A stretch of 64,000 nucleotides of DNA from Bacteroidales bacterium (GTDB lineage: Bacteria; Bacteroidota; Bacteroidia; Bacteroidales; P3): positions 1 to 64,000 of the forward strand of contig JAGCVI010000020.1 of NCBI GenBank assembly GCA_017962445.1. Reading direction: 5' to 3'. Both the position numbers and the translations under genes were made by a program. Positions 16,907 to 25,587 of this stretch are shown here, one piece after another (the stretch's first letter is position 1; the number at the start of each line of letters is the position of its first letter). Below the pieces are notes generated by a model. That model saw nothing but the letters and a program-made list of their open reading frames with translations. It did not search any database and was not told the origin of the DNA.

Positions 16907-16975
16907 ATTGCTGTTGATGGTGCTCGTCGTGTTGGCAAGAGTTTTATTGTAAAAGAAGAACAATCTATACGTGAA

Positions 16976-17752
16976 CTAATTACTCTCTGTCTTGTTCTCT
17001 CCTTCCCATATTTCAAATGCCAGGTCGGCTTGGCGGTGAAGCATTGCGAGGCCGTCTTGGATGGTGGCCTCATGTTGTTTGGCTTGGCGAAGAAAAAGGG
17101 TGGGGGATGGATTGTAAATCAAGTCGTAGCATAAGTGCCGCTGAGTAAGCATGTCAGGATATGGCCAGGGGCTGGCATCGACGTTTGGGAACATCCCGAC
17201 GGGTGTTGCATTGACGATAAGCAGCTGTGTCGAATCTTTCAGTTCAGAATAGCCAATTGAATCTGGTCGCTGTTCAGGTGTGCGGCTTACGAAAAGATAA
17301 CCGATGCCAAGCTGTCGCAATGCCCACGCCACGGCTTTGGCGGCACCGCCTGTACCGAGGATAAGCGCGTCGGTATGCCAAGGCTTCAACAGAGGGCGCA
17401 ATGTGTCAAGGAATGCTGGTGCATCGGTGTTGTATCCGTGCAGGCGAAGGCTCCCATCGGCATCACGTAGCACTTTGACGGTATTGACTGCGCCAATCTC
17501 GTTGGCAGAATAATCTATGCTGTCGAGATATGGAATAATGGATTCCTTGTAGGGTATTGTGACGTTGAACCCTGATAAGTTGTTTTTTATGGAAACATCG
17601 CGAATTTTGTCAGGGGTCGGCATCTCTAACAAATCGTAATGGTGTCTGTCCATCCCTAGTTTGGCAATTTTTTCGTCAAAATAGACTTTGGAGTAGGAGT
17701 GCGACAGGCATTTCCCGACAAGCCCATAGCTATGTTCCGTAATTGATAACAT
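16976..17752 (-). CDS. aroE: Shikimate dehydrogenase
   Basis: The enzyme reduces 3-dehydroshikimate to shikimate with NADPH in aromatic amino acid synthesis. Landmarks are the substrate motif with catalytic lysine NVTIPYK (Lys69), catalytic Asp110 in YNTDAPAF, and the dinucleotide loop GTGGAAKA at 133-140. The frame is open to 17872, but the ATG at 17752 gives MLSITEHSYGLVGKCL, the normal start with the SHS substrate motif following. From there the protein is 258 residues, slightly short as usual for Bacteroidota. A promoter with TTG and TATTTTTG lies just upstream, inside the rejected extension, which supports this start. Confidence 0.93.
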   Translation of the reverse strand: MLSITEHSYGLVGKCLSHSYSKVYFDEKIAKLGMDRHHYDLLEMPTPDKIRDVSIKNNLSGFNVTIPYKESIIPYLDSIDYSANEIGAVNTVKVLRDADGSLRLHGYNTDAPAFLDTLRPLLKPWHTDALILGTGGAAKAVAWALRQLGIGYLFVSRTPEQRPDSIGYSELKDSTQLLIVNATPVGMFPNVDASPWPYPDMLTQRHLCYDLIYNPSPTLFLRQAKQHEATIQDGLAMLHRQADLAFEIWEGENKTESN

Positions 17753-17801
17753 GTTTATTCTTTGTTGCTTATTCGCTTCTTGCGTACTGATATCATTTTT
17801 G

Positions 17802-17832
17802 CAAAAATAATAATTAATAGGTTTGGTTGCAA
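17802..17832 (-). promoter_or_regulatory. Probable aroE promoter
   Basis: On the minus strand TTG (17832-17830), a 20-bp spacer and TATTTTTG (17809-17802) fit the Bacteroidota promoter. It is divergent from, and 30 bp away from, the rhomboid promoter. Confidence 0.6.
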
Positions 17833-17861
17833 CTGTAAATGTGAGAAATGATTTTTTTGTG

Positions 17862-17869
17862 TAACTTTG
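17862..17869 (+). promoter_or_regulatory. Probable promoter of the rhomboid operon (-7 element)
   Basis: TAACTTTG followed by C is an exact TAnnTTTG match, 20 bp before the ATG at 17890, so the leader is very short. The -33 region is T-rich without a clear TTTG. Confidence 0.6.
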
Positions 17870-17889
17870 CAAATCAAAAATTCAGCTAA

Positions 17890-18765
17890 ATGCAGGGACA
17901 ACGTGTTGGCAGTCAGCTATCCGGTTTTTTCAGAAGCAAAAGCTTGCTTTCGGTAATCATCATTATAAATGTGGTGGTATGGATTGTCACGTTGTTTTTC
18001 CCGATTGTGGATTATCTTTACGCTCGCCCGGTGAGTAGCTTGAGTGGCCGCTTTGTTGAGTTGTTCGCTTTGTCGTCGCAGGTTGAAGCCCTTGTGTCGC
18101 ATCCGTGGACTCCTTTGACATATATGTTCTTGCATGACGGTTTCTGGCATCTGCTGTTCAATATGTTGATGCTCTATTTTGGCGGCGTGATGTTCTATCG
18201 TTATCTGGGTTCGCGTAGGTTCGGATGGGTGTATTTCCTTAGTGGACTGACAGGTGCAATGCTGTACTTGTTGGTTTACAACGCATTTCCTGTAGGCGCG
18301 ACTGTTTCGTATCTTGTCGGTGCATCTGCTGCGGTGCTTGGTGTCTTTATCGCCGTGGCTGTATACATGCCAAACTACGAAGTCCAGTTTATGTTTTTGA
18401 GGGCTTTCTCGTTTAAGTTCAAATATATAGCCCTGGCTTACGTGATTGTTGATCTGCTCTCCATTCCTGTGGACAATGCCGGTGGCCATATTGCCCATAT
18501 CGGCGGTGCATTGTTTGGCGCGCTATACGTTGTAGGCATGCGCCAATGGGCAAAGAACAAGTTGCGCCCCTCTCACAAGAAGATAAAGGTGAAGCAAAAA
18601 CGCAAGCCGGCTGCCTCGGACAGGCCTCTGACCGACGACGAATACAATCGCCGTCGCGCCGCTGACCAGAAGAAAGTCGACGCAATACTCGACAAAATAT
18701 CTAAATCAGGTTACGACAACCTTTCGAAGGAGGAGAAGGAATTCCTCTTCAAATACAAGGTTTGA
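17890..18765 (+). CDS. Rhomboid family intramembrane serine protease
   Basis: The 291-residue protein has six membrane segments and the rhomboid catalytic dyad. The nucleophile Ser146 is in GASAAVLG and His203 is in the AHIGG motif of the last segment. The HDGFWHLLFN motif (82-91) supplies the usual His and Asn near the active site. After the membrane domain comes a cytoplasmic tail of about 80 residues, basic at first (KKIKVKQKRK), then a helical segment ending in KEEKEFLFKYKV, which is typical of Bacteroidota rhomboids. Substrates are unknown. It is the first gene of a tightly packed plus-strand run. Confidence 0.93.
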   Translation: MQGQRVGSQLSGFFRSKSLLSVIIIINVVVWIVTLFFPIVDYLYARPVSSLSGRFVELFALSSQVEALVSHPWTPLTYMFLHDGFWHLLFNMLMLYFGGVMFYRYLGSRRFGWVYFLSGLTGAMLYLLVYNAFPVGATVSYLVGASAAVLGVFIAVAVYMPNYEVQFMFLRAFSFKFKYIALAYVIVDLLSIPVDNAGGHIAHIGGALFGALYVVGMRQWAKNKLRPSHKKIKVKQKRKPAASDRPLTDDEYNRRRAADQKKVDAILDKISKSGYDNLSKEEKEFLFKYKV

Positions 18766-18792
18766 CGGTATATGTAATAATTGGAAAGAATC

Positions 18793-19902
18793 ATGGATGC
18801 AGAAAAGATAAAGAAAGTGACAAAGATAGCGCTGCTGTCAACCAACATAGCAGTGCTTGTGCTGCTGCTTTTTTCCACAATGGCAGGCTTTTTCAGGCCA
18901 ACGAAATTCCTTCTGTTCTCGTTGCTTGGATATGGATACCTGTACTTGGTGATTGTCAACGTCATTTTTATTATTGTTTGGCTCTGCATGAGCAGTAAGT
19001 GGTTCCTGATGTCGCTAATCGGAATACTTGTCCGCTTTACTTTCTTGCCAATGTACTTTCAGGTCGGAGGCACCGAATCACTTTCAGATGAAGAAATTGC
19101 AAGAATCGGTGCTGTCAAAGTCTTGACATACAATGTGCATCATTTTCAAGGCATAGCGATGAACAAGAACCTCTCGGACGGCAACATGATGCGTTTCCTT
19201 GAAATGGTCGATGAGGAAAAGCCGGACATTCTGACTATGCAGGAATACGTTGGACGCGGCGACACGGTGCATCTCACCGAGCAGTTGACCCGTCGAGGCT
19301 ACATCTATCAGATGTCGGGCTATGAGTCGGGAAGCATGACGGGCGAGGTGATTTTCTCCAAGTTGCCCATCGTTGACTCGGCGCGTATCAAGAAATCGAC
19401 AATCTTTTATGCCGATATGTTGCATAACGACGACACGATACGAGTTTTCTGCCTGCACTTGTCTTCATATCAGCTTGACGCCAGCGACCATCAACACATT
19501 CACGATATTTCGCGCGGCAATGTCGACAGTGCGACAGGCCGAAGCACATACCGAAAATTCAGTGAGACTATCAAACTTCATGAAGAGGAGTTAGGAATCC
19601 TCATGCCATACATCTCATCAGGCCATAGACACATGGTCTTTGCCGGTGACTTCAATGATCCTCCGTCGTCATACTTCTATCAGAAGTGCCGTAAACACTT
19701 GAAGGATAGTTATTGTGAGGCTGGTCAGGGATTCAGCACGACATATCATGGTACGTTTACCAAAAGCAGCAAGACAATCTTTCCGGCTTTCAGAATCGAC
19801 ATGGTACTCCATACGCCCGACATAAAGGCGAGGAGCTACAAACGTCTTAAATCGGATATATCAGACCATTACCCTGTGCTGGTGGCATTGGAAATCAAAT
19901 GA
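18793..19902 (+). CDS. Membrane-anchored endonuclease/exonuclease/phosphatase (EEP) family protein
   Basis: Three hydrophobic segments (about 11-33, 38-66 and 70-88) precede an EEP domain. Its landmarks are LTYNVHHFQG (near 111), the catalytic glutamate in ILTMQEYVG, FAGDFNDPP and the final SDHYPV. EEP proteins hydrolyse phosphodiester or phosphomonoester bonds with Mg2+, and the substrate here could be nucleic acid, phospholipid or phosphosugar. I chose the ATG at 18793 (369 residues) over the TTG at 18781. The gene sits 27 bp after the rhomboid gene and 7 bp before nth. Confidence 0.88.
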   Translation: MDAEKIKKVTKIALLSTNIAVLVLLLFSTMAGFFRPTKFLLFSLLGYGYLYLVIVNVIFIIVWLCMSSKWFLMSLIGILVRFTFLPMYFQVGGTESLSDEEIARIGAVKVLTYNVHHFQGIAMNKNLSDGNMMRFLEMVDEEKPDILTMQEYVGRGDTVHLTEQLTRRGYIYQMSGYESGSMTGEVIFSKLPIVDSARIKKSTIFYADMLHNDDTIRVFCLHLSSYQLDASDHQHIHDISRGNVDSATGRSTYRKFSETIKLHEEELGILMPYISSGHRHMVFAGDFNDPPSSYFYQKCRKHLKDSYCEAGQGFSTTYHGTFTKSSKTIFPAFRIDMVLHTPDIKARSYKRLKSDISDHYPVLVALEIK

Positions 19903-19909
19903 TAAAGCT

Positions 19910-20575
19910 ATGACGGTCAAAGAACGATATTCGCGAATAATAGACTATTTCGAGCATGCTCGCCCCACTGCACAAAGCGAGTTGGACTTCGAGAGTCCGT
20001 TCCAGCTGCTTGTGGCTGTGATTCTCTCTGCGCAGTGCACCGACAAGCGGGTCAATATGGTAACTCCTGCACTTTTTGCTGCATATCCTGATGCACAGGC
20101 CATGGCTGCAGCGACGGTTGACGATATTTTCGATTACATCAAATCGGTGTCGTATCCCAACAACAAGAGCAAGCACCTTAAGGGCATGGCCGAAAAACTG
20201 GTACAGGACTTTGATGGCGTGGTGCCCGACAGTGTGGAAAAGCTGCAAACACTTCCTGGCGTGGGTCGCAAGACCGCCAATGTCGTGGCTGCAGTGATTT
20301 TCAACCAGTCGGTGATGCCTGTCGACACTCACGTTTTCCGCGTATCGGAGCGTATAGGTCTGACGACCAATTCCAAGACTCCGCTCCAGACCGAGCTGAT
20401 GCTCGAAAAGCATATTCCTGCCGAGAAAATACCGATAGCACACCATTGGCTGATACTGCACGGACGCTATGTGTGCACTGCAAGATCGCCACATTGTGAG
20501 GAATGTGGAATTACAGATTGTTGCCGCTACTATTCCAGGAAGTTGAAATCCAATAAAAACTGTAGTGAGTCATGA
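19910..20575 (+). CDS. nth: Endonuclease III (DNA glycosylase/AP lyase)
   Basis: The 221-residue enzyme removes oxidised pyrimidines and cleaves abasic sites in base-excision repair. The helix-hairpin-helix is LPGVGRKTANVV (115-126) with catalytic Lys121. The catalytic aspartate is Asp139 in PVDTHVFRV. The 4Fe-4S ligands are Cys189, Cys196, Cys199 and Cys205 (C-x6-C-x2-C-x5-C). Length and motifs are standard. Its stop overlaps the start of the next gene by 4 bp (ATGA), so the two are translationally coupled. Confidence 0.96.
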   Translation: MTVKERYSRIIDYFEHARPTAQSELDFESPFQLLVAVILSAQCTDKRVNMVTPALFAAYPDAQAMAAATVDDIFDYIKSVSYPNNKSKHLKGMAEKLVQDFDGVVPDSVEKLQTLPGVGRKTANVVAAVIFNQSVMPVDTHVFRVSERIGLTTNSKTPLQTELMLEKHIPAEKIPIAHHWLILHGRYVCTARSPHCEECGITDCCRYYSRKLKSNKNCSES

Positions 20576-22650
20576 TTTTTGCTGCTCCTTTGTTCCTGAT
20601 AGGCCTTGTGGCTGTTGCCATCCCGATAGCGGTTCACCTCTTCAATTTCCGTCGCTATAAGAAGGTTTATTTCAGCAATGTGGAACGTCTGGAACAGATG
20701 CAGTCCGAAACGCGACGGCAGTCCACCTTGCGTCAGCTGCTCATTATGCTGGCGCGAATCCTTGCCATTGTCTTCCTTGTGTTAGCTTTCGCTCAGCCAT
20801 TGATTCCCAACAAGAACAATCCGTTGAAGAGTGGCAGCAACGATGTGAGCATATACATTGACAACTCGTTCAGCATGGAGAACGCAGGTGAGAGTGGCAC
20901 GCTGCTTGACAAGGCCAAGCAGAAGGCTCGGGAAATAATTGCCGCCTATGGCCCTTCTGATCGTTTCCAGCTGCTCACCAACGACATAGAAGGTCGTCAC
21001 TTCCACTGGCTTAGCAAGGACGAGATATTGTTGATGCTTGATGAGGTGGAAGCTTCATCGGCTACGATGCCGCTGTCGTCGATAGCAGGCAAGCAGTTTG
21101 ATTTCCTCCATTCCGGCGATGGCAAAAACAAGTATGCGTACCTTATTTCTGATTTCCAGACTTCGATAGCTGATTTCGGCAGTTTTCCGAATGACAGTTC
21201 TGTTGTGTCGACTTTCGTTCCCCTCGAGGCGGCGGAGATAAGCAATGTCTTCATCGATTCGCTTTCGTTCAATGCTCCAGTCTATTATCGCGGCAGTGCT
21301 GTCACTGCAGATGTGAAGTTGCGCAGCGAGGGCGACGAAAATCTTGAGAAAATCCCAGTCACGCTCTATATCAATGGCCGTCAGCGTGCCTTGGCTTCTG
21401 TCGACTTGCCAGCCAGAGGAACTACCTCTGTCGACATGCACTTTGTCATTGACGAGTCAGGCCTGCTCAACGGGTATGTCGAGTTGGTTGATTATCCAGT
21501 GACTTTCGACGACAAGTATTTCTTCAGTCTCAATATCCGCGAGAGGGTCAATATGCTTGTTGTTGAGGGTGACAAGGACAACGAGTTCCTCGGCCGACTG
21601 TTTGGTGAGGATTCGGCAATAGCATATACATCGCTAAACGTCAGACAGATGGATTTTAGTCGTATTGACGATAACGATGTTGTTTTGCTTGATGAACTGC
21701 CATCCATGTCTACAGGCATGGCCCAGAGTCTTCATTCCTATGTCGAGAATGGGGGCACATTGGTGGTAGTGGTAGGCAACAATATTGACGAGGCTTCGTA
21801 TAACGAGGCTTTGGCACTATTCTCTGCCCCGCAGCTTGCGGGTCGTAACGACAGTCGTGTCGCAGCGGCCACGGTAGACCTTAACAACCAGCTCTACAGA
21901 AATGTATTTGACGGAAAAACAGACAACATGGAGATGCCGTCGGTGACTGGTTATTACCGTTGCAGTGTATCGGCTGGCACATTGCGTGAACCGATAGTGA
22001 GGCTTGCCAACGGAGATGACTATATAAGCAGCACACCATGCGGGTCGGGACGACTGTATCTTATAACTGCGCCTTTGCGCGAGGCCAATACGGATTTTGT
22101 ACGTCAGGCGTTGTTTGTCCCGACATTGTACAATATGGCTCTTTTCAGTGTCCATCTGACTCAGCCCGCTGTGTCGCTCGACAGGATTGAACCTGTTGAG
22201 TTGATGAACGACTACGGCGGAGATGCCGGCAATGTAAGACTGACATCCACTGAGGGTGATTTTGAGGAAATTCCAGACATCCGTCGCATTGGCGGAAAGA
22301 ATATGATGGTACTTCATGGCACTGTGCGTCAGGCCGGCAACTATCTGTTGACTACTGACGGAGTGCCGGTGGAGGGTGTATCGTTCAACTATTCTCGCCT
22401 TGAATCGGAGATGCAGTTCCTTGGCGGTGATGGACTTAAGAGAGTCTTTAATGATTATAACCTGTCGGGTTGCAGTGTGATTGAAAATGTTGACAAACCG
22501 CTTGACACCTATCTAAAGGAACGTATGGAGGGTCGTCATTTGTGGCGTTGGTGTGTGGCGTTGTCGCTGTTGATGCTGCTGGTTGAAATTCTGTTGATTC
22601 GCATCCCGATGCGCTCCAATCGGAAAAAGAATAGTCAAATTGTTTCGTAA
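20572..22650 (+). CDS. BatA-like membrane protein with von Willebrand A domain
   Basis: The 692-residue protein starts with the BatA (aerotolerance regulator) N-terminal domain: a membrane segment (about 4-24), the motif AVHLFNFRRYKKVYFSN, and a second membrane segment (about 55-77). A von Willebrand A-like domain follows, with the MIDAS motif DNSFS near residue 100. The central part has Ig-like and class I amidotransferase-like stretches, and a final membrane segment lies near 655-680. Related proteins are common in Bacteroidota next to MoxR or Bat operons, and their role is unsettled. Here it is coupled to nth and followed by an ABC exporter. Confidence 0.85.
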   Translation: MIFAAPLFLIGLVAVAIPIAVHLFNFRRYKKVYFSNVERLEQMQSETRRQSTLRQLLIMLARILAIVFLVLAFAQPLIPNKNNPLKSGSNDVSIYIDNSFSMENAGESGTLLDKAKQKAREIIAAYGPSDRFQLLTNDIEGRHFHWLSKDEILLMLDEVEASSATMPLSSIAGKQFDFLHSGDGKNKYAYLISDFQTSIADFGSFPNDSSVVSTFVPLEAAEISNVFIDSLSFNAPVYYRGSAVTADVKLRSEGDENLEKIPVTLYINGRQRALASVDLPARGTTSVDMHFVIDESGLLNGYVELVDYPVTFDDKYFFSLNIRERVNMLVVEGDKDNEFLGRLFGEDSAIAYTSLNVRQMDFSRIDDNDVVLLDELPSMSTGMAQSLHSYVENGGTLVVVVGNNIDEASYNEALALFSAPQLAGRNDSRVAAATVDLNNQLYRNVFDGKTDNMEMPSVTGYYRCSVSAGTLREPIVRLANGDDYISSTPCGSGRLYLITAPLREANTDFVRQALFVPTLYNMALFSVHLTQPAVSLDRIEPVELMNDYGGDAGNVRLTSTEGDFEEIPDIRRIGGKNMMVLHGTVRQAGNYLLTTDGVPVEGVSFNYSRLESEMQFLGGDGLKRVFNDYNLSGCSVIENVDKPLDTYLKERMEGRHLWRWCVALSLLMLLVEILLIRIPMRSNRKKNSQIVS

Positions 22651-22670
22651 TCGATATTAAGTTGCTAGAT

Positions 22671-23591
22671 ATGTACTTGTTGGAATCGCAGCATATAGAA
22701 AAGAATTTCGGAGATTTCCGTGCGCTCGACGATATTAATATCGGCGTGCGTGAGGGTTCCATTTTTGGTCTACTGGGTCCAAACGGTGCTGGTAAGACGA
22801 CGCTTATAAGGCTCATCAACCGTATCAGTCGTCCCGACAAGGGACAGCTGCTTCTCGACGGCAGACCAATGACCGACAACGATGTGTCTCAAATTGGCTA
22901 TCTGCCAGAGGAGAGGGGACTGTACAAGAAGATGAAGGTCGGTGAGCAGGCAGTCTATCTGGCACAACTTAAGGGACTTTCTCGCCGTGACGCAACCGAA
23001 AGGCTCAAGAAATGGTTTAATCGTTTTGAGATTGACGGCTGGTGGGACCATACTATTGAAGAGCTTTCTAAAGGCATGCAGCAGAAGGTTCAGTTCATTG
23101 TAACGGTTCTCCACGAGCCGCGTTTGCTGATTTTCGATGAACCTTTCAGCGGTTTCGACCCTGTCAACGCTACCTTGCTTAAAAATGAGATTGTTAACCT
23201 TCGCAAAAAAGGTGCAACGGTGATTTTTTCGACCCACAACATGGCCTCGGTAGAGGAGCTTTGCGATGATATTGCACTGATTAATAAGTCACGGGTGGTG
23301 CTAGACGGTAGTGTTGACCAGATTCGTCGTTCGTATAGCCGAAACCTGTATGAGGTTGTCGTGAAGAGATGTGAAGGACAGAAGATTATCCTTCCTGAGG
23401 GATTTAGTGTAGAAAGTTGTAATATAACTGATAACGAGGAGACTATGAGGGTGGTGATACCCGATGGTGGCAAGGCCAATGATTTGTTGACTGAACTATT
23501 GCCACAGTGTCAGATACTTTCAATAAAGGAAATACTGCCTTCAATGAATGATATCTTCATTCAAACTGTTCAGAAAGGAGGTGTGAGATGA
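22671..23591 (+). CDS. ABC transporter ATP-binding protein (NatA-like)
   Basis: The roughly 306-residue ATPase has Walker A GPNGAGKTT, Q loop YLPEERGLYKKM, signature LSKGMQQK, Walker B LLIFDEP and a switch His in STHNMAS. A C-terminal regulatory extension follows. Length and order match the NatA/YhaQ-type ATPases that pair with NatB permeases. I use the ATG at 22671 rather than the TTG at 22662. It overlaps the permease gene by 4 bp, so both subunits are made together. The substrate is unknown; the E. coli-type and Bacillus NatAB names imply sodium export, but this cannot be told from sequence. Confidence 0.9.
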   Translation: MYLLESQHIEKNFGDFRALDDINIGVREGSIFGLLGPNGAGKTTLIRLINRISRPDKGQLLLDGRPMTDNDVSQIGYLPEERGLYKKMKVGEQAVYLAQLKGLSRRDATERLKKWFNRFEIDGWWDHTIEELSKGMQQKVQFIVTVLHEPRLLIFDEPFSGFDPVNATLLKNEIVNLRKKGATVIFSTHNMASVEELCDDIALINKSRVVLDGSVDQIRRSYSRNLYEVVVKRCEGQKIILPEGFSVESCNITDNEETMRVVIPDGGKANDLLTELLPQCQILSIKEILPSMNDIFIQTVQKGGVR

Positions 23592-24961
23592 ACAAGATAT
23601 TGCTCGTGATACGTCGCGAATTCGTGACACGTGTACGTAAACCTTCGTTTTGGATTCTGACCATTCTTGTGCCTGTGCTTTTGGCTGCCTTGTATGCGGT
23701 GCCTATTTACTTGTCCATGCGCCCGATAGAGAAGTCAGTAGTACTGGTGGTTGATGAATCAGGAATATTTGGAGGTATGCAGCGCGATAATTCCGTCAAG
23801 ACCAATTGCAGCTTTGCCTCCACAGAGAATATAGAATACCGTTATGCGGCTACTGTGGACTATGCAATGCGTGAGATGGGAAAAGACGATGACATCAGTT
23901 CTATCCTCTATATCAGACGACGCGCCAGTGATGCCATTCCGACCGACGCTTGTCTGTATTACAAAACGGACTTGCCTCCACAGCACGTACGTTTCGACGT
24001 AGACAAACAGTTGCAACGCATACTCCGCAACCAACTGCTTAAAGCTCACGGAATAACAGACGAAGAATATGCACTAATCAGCAATACCAAGATAAATCTC
24101 CGCACGGAAGATTTGGAGACTGGTCGCGAGGCGTTTCTTGAAGTTAAGAGTGGGCTGGGACTTATATTATCGGTACTTATCTTTTTCGTGATTTTTATGT
24201 TTGGTGCTCAGGTTATGCGGGGTGTGGTCGAGGAAAAATCAAACAGGATAATCGAAGTCATAGTCTGCTCTGTTAAGCCATTCCAGCTCATGATGGGCAA
24301 GGTTATAGGCATAGCCATGGTAGGACTTGCGCAGTTCCTGCTGTGGTTTGCTTTGACTGGCGTTGGCGTGGCTGTTGTTCAGCATAATAAATCAGACGTG
24401 TTTGAGCAGGCCAGACGCAAACACAATGTCACAGAAGTGGCAACCAAGGGCAGCGAGGCTACGCAGCAGATGGAACAGGCTGCAGAGATGGCAACTGTTT
24501 CGGAAGTGGTGGAAGGCATCAGTTCCATCAATTTTAAAGTCATTGTACCAGTCTTTCTGTTTTTCTTCGTTTTTGGCTATTTGTTGTATGCCACCTTGTT
24601 TGCCGCCGCTGGAGCCATGTGTGACACTGACACCGACACGCAGTTGTTCTCTTTGCCACTGACAATACCGCTATTGTTGACACTACTGCTGATGCCGGTC
24701 ATCATCGATTCGCCATCGGGTACGTTGAGCCAAGTGCTGTCGCTGATTCCATTCACCTCTCCGGTCGCAATGATGTTACGTGTGCCGTTCGGATTGCCTC
24801 CAGATCAGCAGTACCAGCTATATCTGTCTGCAGCATTGCTTGTTATCACCATACCGCTCTGTTCATGGATTGCAGCACGTATTTATCGAAATTCAATACT
24901 GCGTTATGGACGTCTCCGTTTTCTGCGTAGAAAGAATAACAGTAAACTCGCAGATAATTAG
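23588..24961 (+). CDS. ABC transporter permease (NatB/ABC-2 family)
   Basis: The 457-residue permease has one N-terminal membrane segment (about 20-42), an extracytoplasmic domain of about 150 residues, then five C-terminal segments starting near 195. The conserved segment MRGVVEEKSNRIIEVIVCSV, between membrane segments 2 and 3, is the hallmark of the NatB/YhaP group. It starts inside the ATPase gene (ATGA overlap). Together they form an export ABC transporter. Confidence 0.9.
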   Translation: MNKILLVIRREFVTRVRKPSFWILTILVPVLLAALYAVPIYLSMRPIEKSVVLVVDESGIFGGMQRDNSVKTNCSFASTENIEYRYAATVDYAMREMGKDDDISSILYIRRRASDAIPTDACLYYKTDLPPQHVRFDVDKQLQRILRNQLLKAHGITDEEYALISNTKINLRTEDLETGREAFLEVKSGLGLILSVLIFFVIFMFGAQVMRGVVEEKSNRIIEVIVCSVKPFQLMMGKVIGIAMVGLAQFLLWFALTGVGVAVVQHNKSDVFEQARRKHNVTEVATKGSEATQQMEQAAEMATVSEVVEGISSINFKVIVPVFLFFFVFGYLLYATLFAAAGAMCDTDTDTQLFSLPLTIPLLLTLLLMPVIIDSPSGTLSQVLSLIPFTSPVAMMLRVPFGLPPDQQYQLYLSAALLVITIPLCSWIAARIYRNSILRYGRLRFLRRKNNSKLADN

Positions 24962-25002
24962 TGGTTTTACGTCAGACCCCATATCTTCAAAAACTCATAA
25001 AA

Positions 25003-25446
25003 ATGTTGACAAAAGGAACAAAAGCCCCTTATTTTGAGGGTGTTGATGAAAATGGAAACACTGTTAAACTAGCTGATTTTGCTGGAAAGAAGCTGGTCTT
25101 GTATTTTTATCCCAAGGACAGTACCCCAGGATGCACCGCCGAAGCATGTGACCTGAGGGACAACTATGAACGTTTTTTGTCGCTCGGTTACAATGTGTTG
25201 GGTGTCAGTCGAGACAGTTCAGCATCGCATCAACGTTTCATAGCCAAATACAATCTTCCTTTCCATCTTATCGCCGACACAGATCTTACAATTTTGAAGG
25301 CATACGAGGCGTGGGGGGAAAAGAAAATGTACGGCAAAGTGACGGAGGGCACTCTCCGCACAACATACGTCATTGACGAAAAAGGAGTGATTGTCGACGC
25401 TATTGGAAAGGTCGACACCAAGAATCACACGGCACAGATTCTCTGA
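25003..25446 (+). CDS. bcp: Thioredoxin-dependent thiol peroxidase (Bcp/PrxQ)
   Basis: The 147-residue peroxiredoxin reduces hydroperoxides. The peroxidatic cysteine is Cys44 and the resolving cysteine Cys49 in DSTPGCTAEACDL, the PrxQ arrangement. The frame is open from 24961, but the ATG at 25003 gives the standard MLTKGTKAPYF start. It comes 41 bp after the ABC permease and may end the run that starts at 17890. A 10-bp hairpin at 25470-25494 follows the stop, without a good T tract. Confidence 0.94.
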   Translation: MLTKGTKAPYFEGVDENGNTVKLADFAGKKLVLYFYPKDSTPGCTAEACDLRDNYERFLSLGYNVLGVSRDSSASHQRFIAKYNLPFHLIADTDLTILKAYEAWGEKKMYGKVTEGTLRTTYVIDEKGVIVDAIGKVDTKNHTAQIL

Positions 25447-25587
25447 ATAAAAATATATCATTAAATATGCTTTGTTATCTTTTTGATAGCAAAGAGTTTG
25501 TGTATTATCCACGTTTGCTGTAAGAAAAAAAATCATTTTTTTTACTTCAGTTTTGCAAAAAGTTCGTAATTTTACGCCCAGTAAAAA

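Noticed and set aside
25470..25494. 10-bp hairpin after bcp as a terminator
   Set aside because: The stem includes a G-T pair and is followed by AGTTTGTG rather than a T run, so it is not listed as a terminator.
25505..25513. DnaA-box-like TTATCCACG
   Set aside because: A single 8-of-9 match without a cluster or AT-rich unwinding element; expected by chance.
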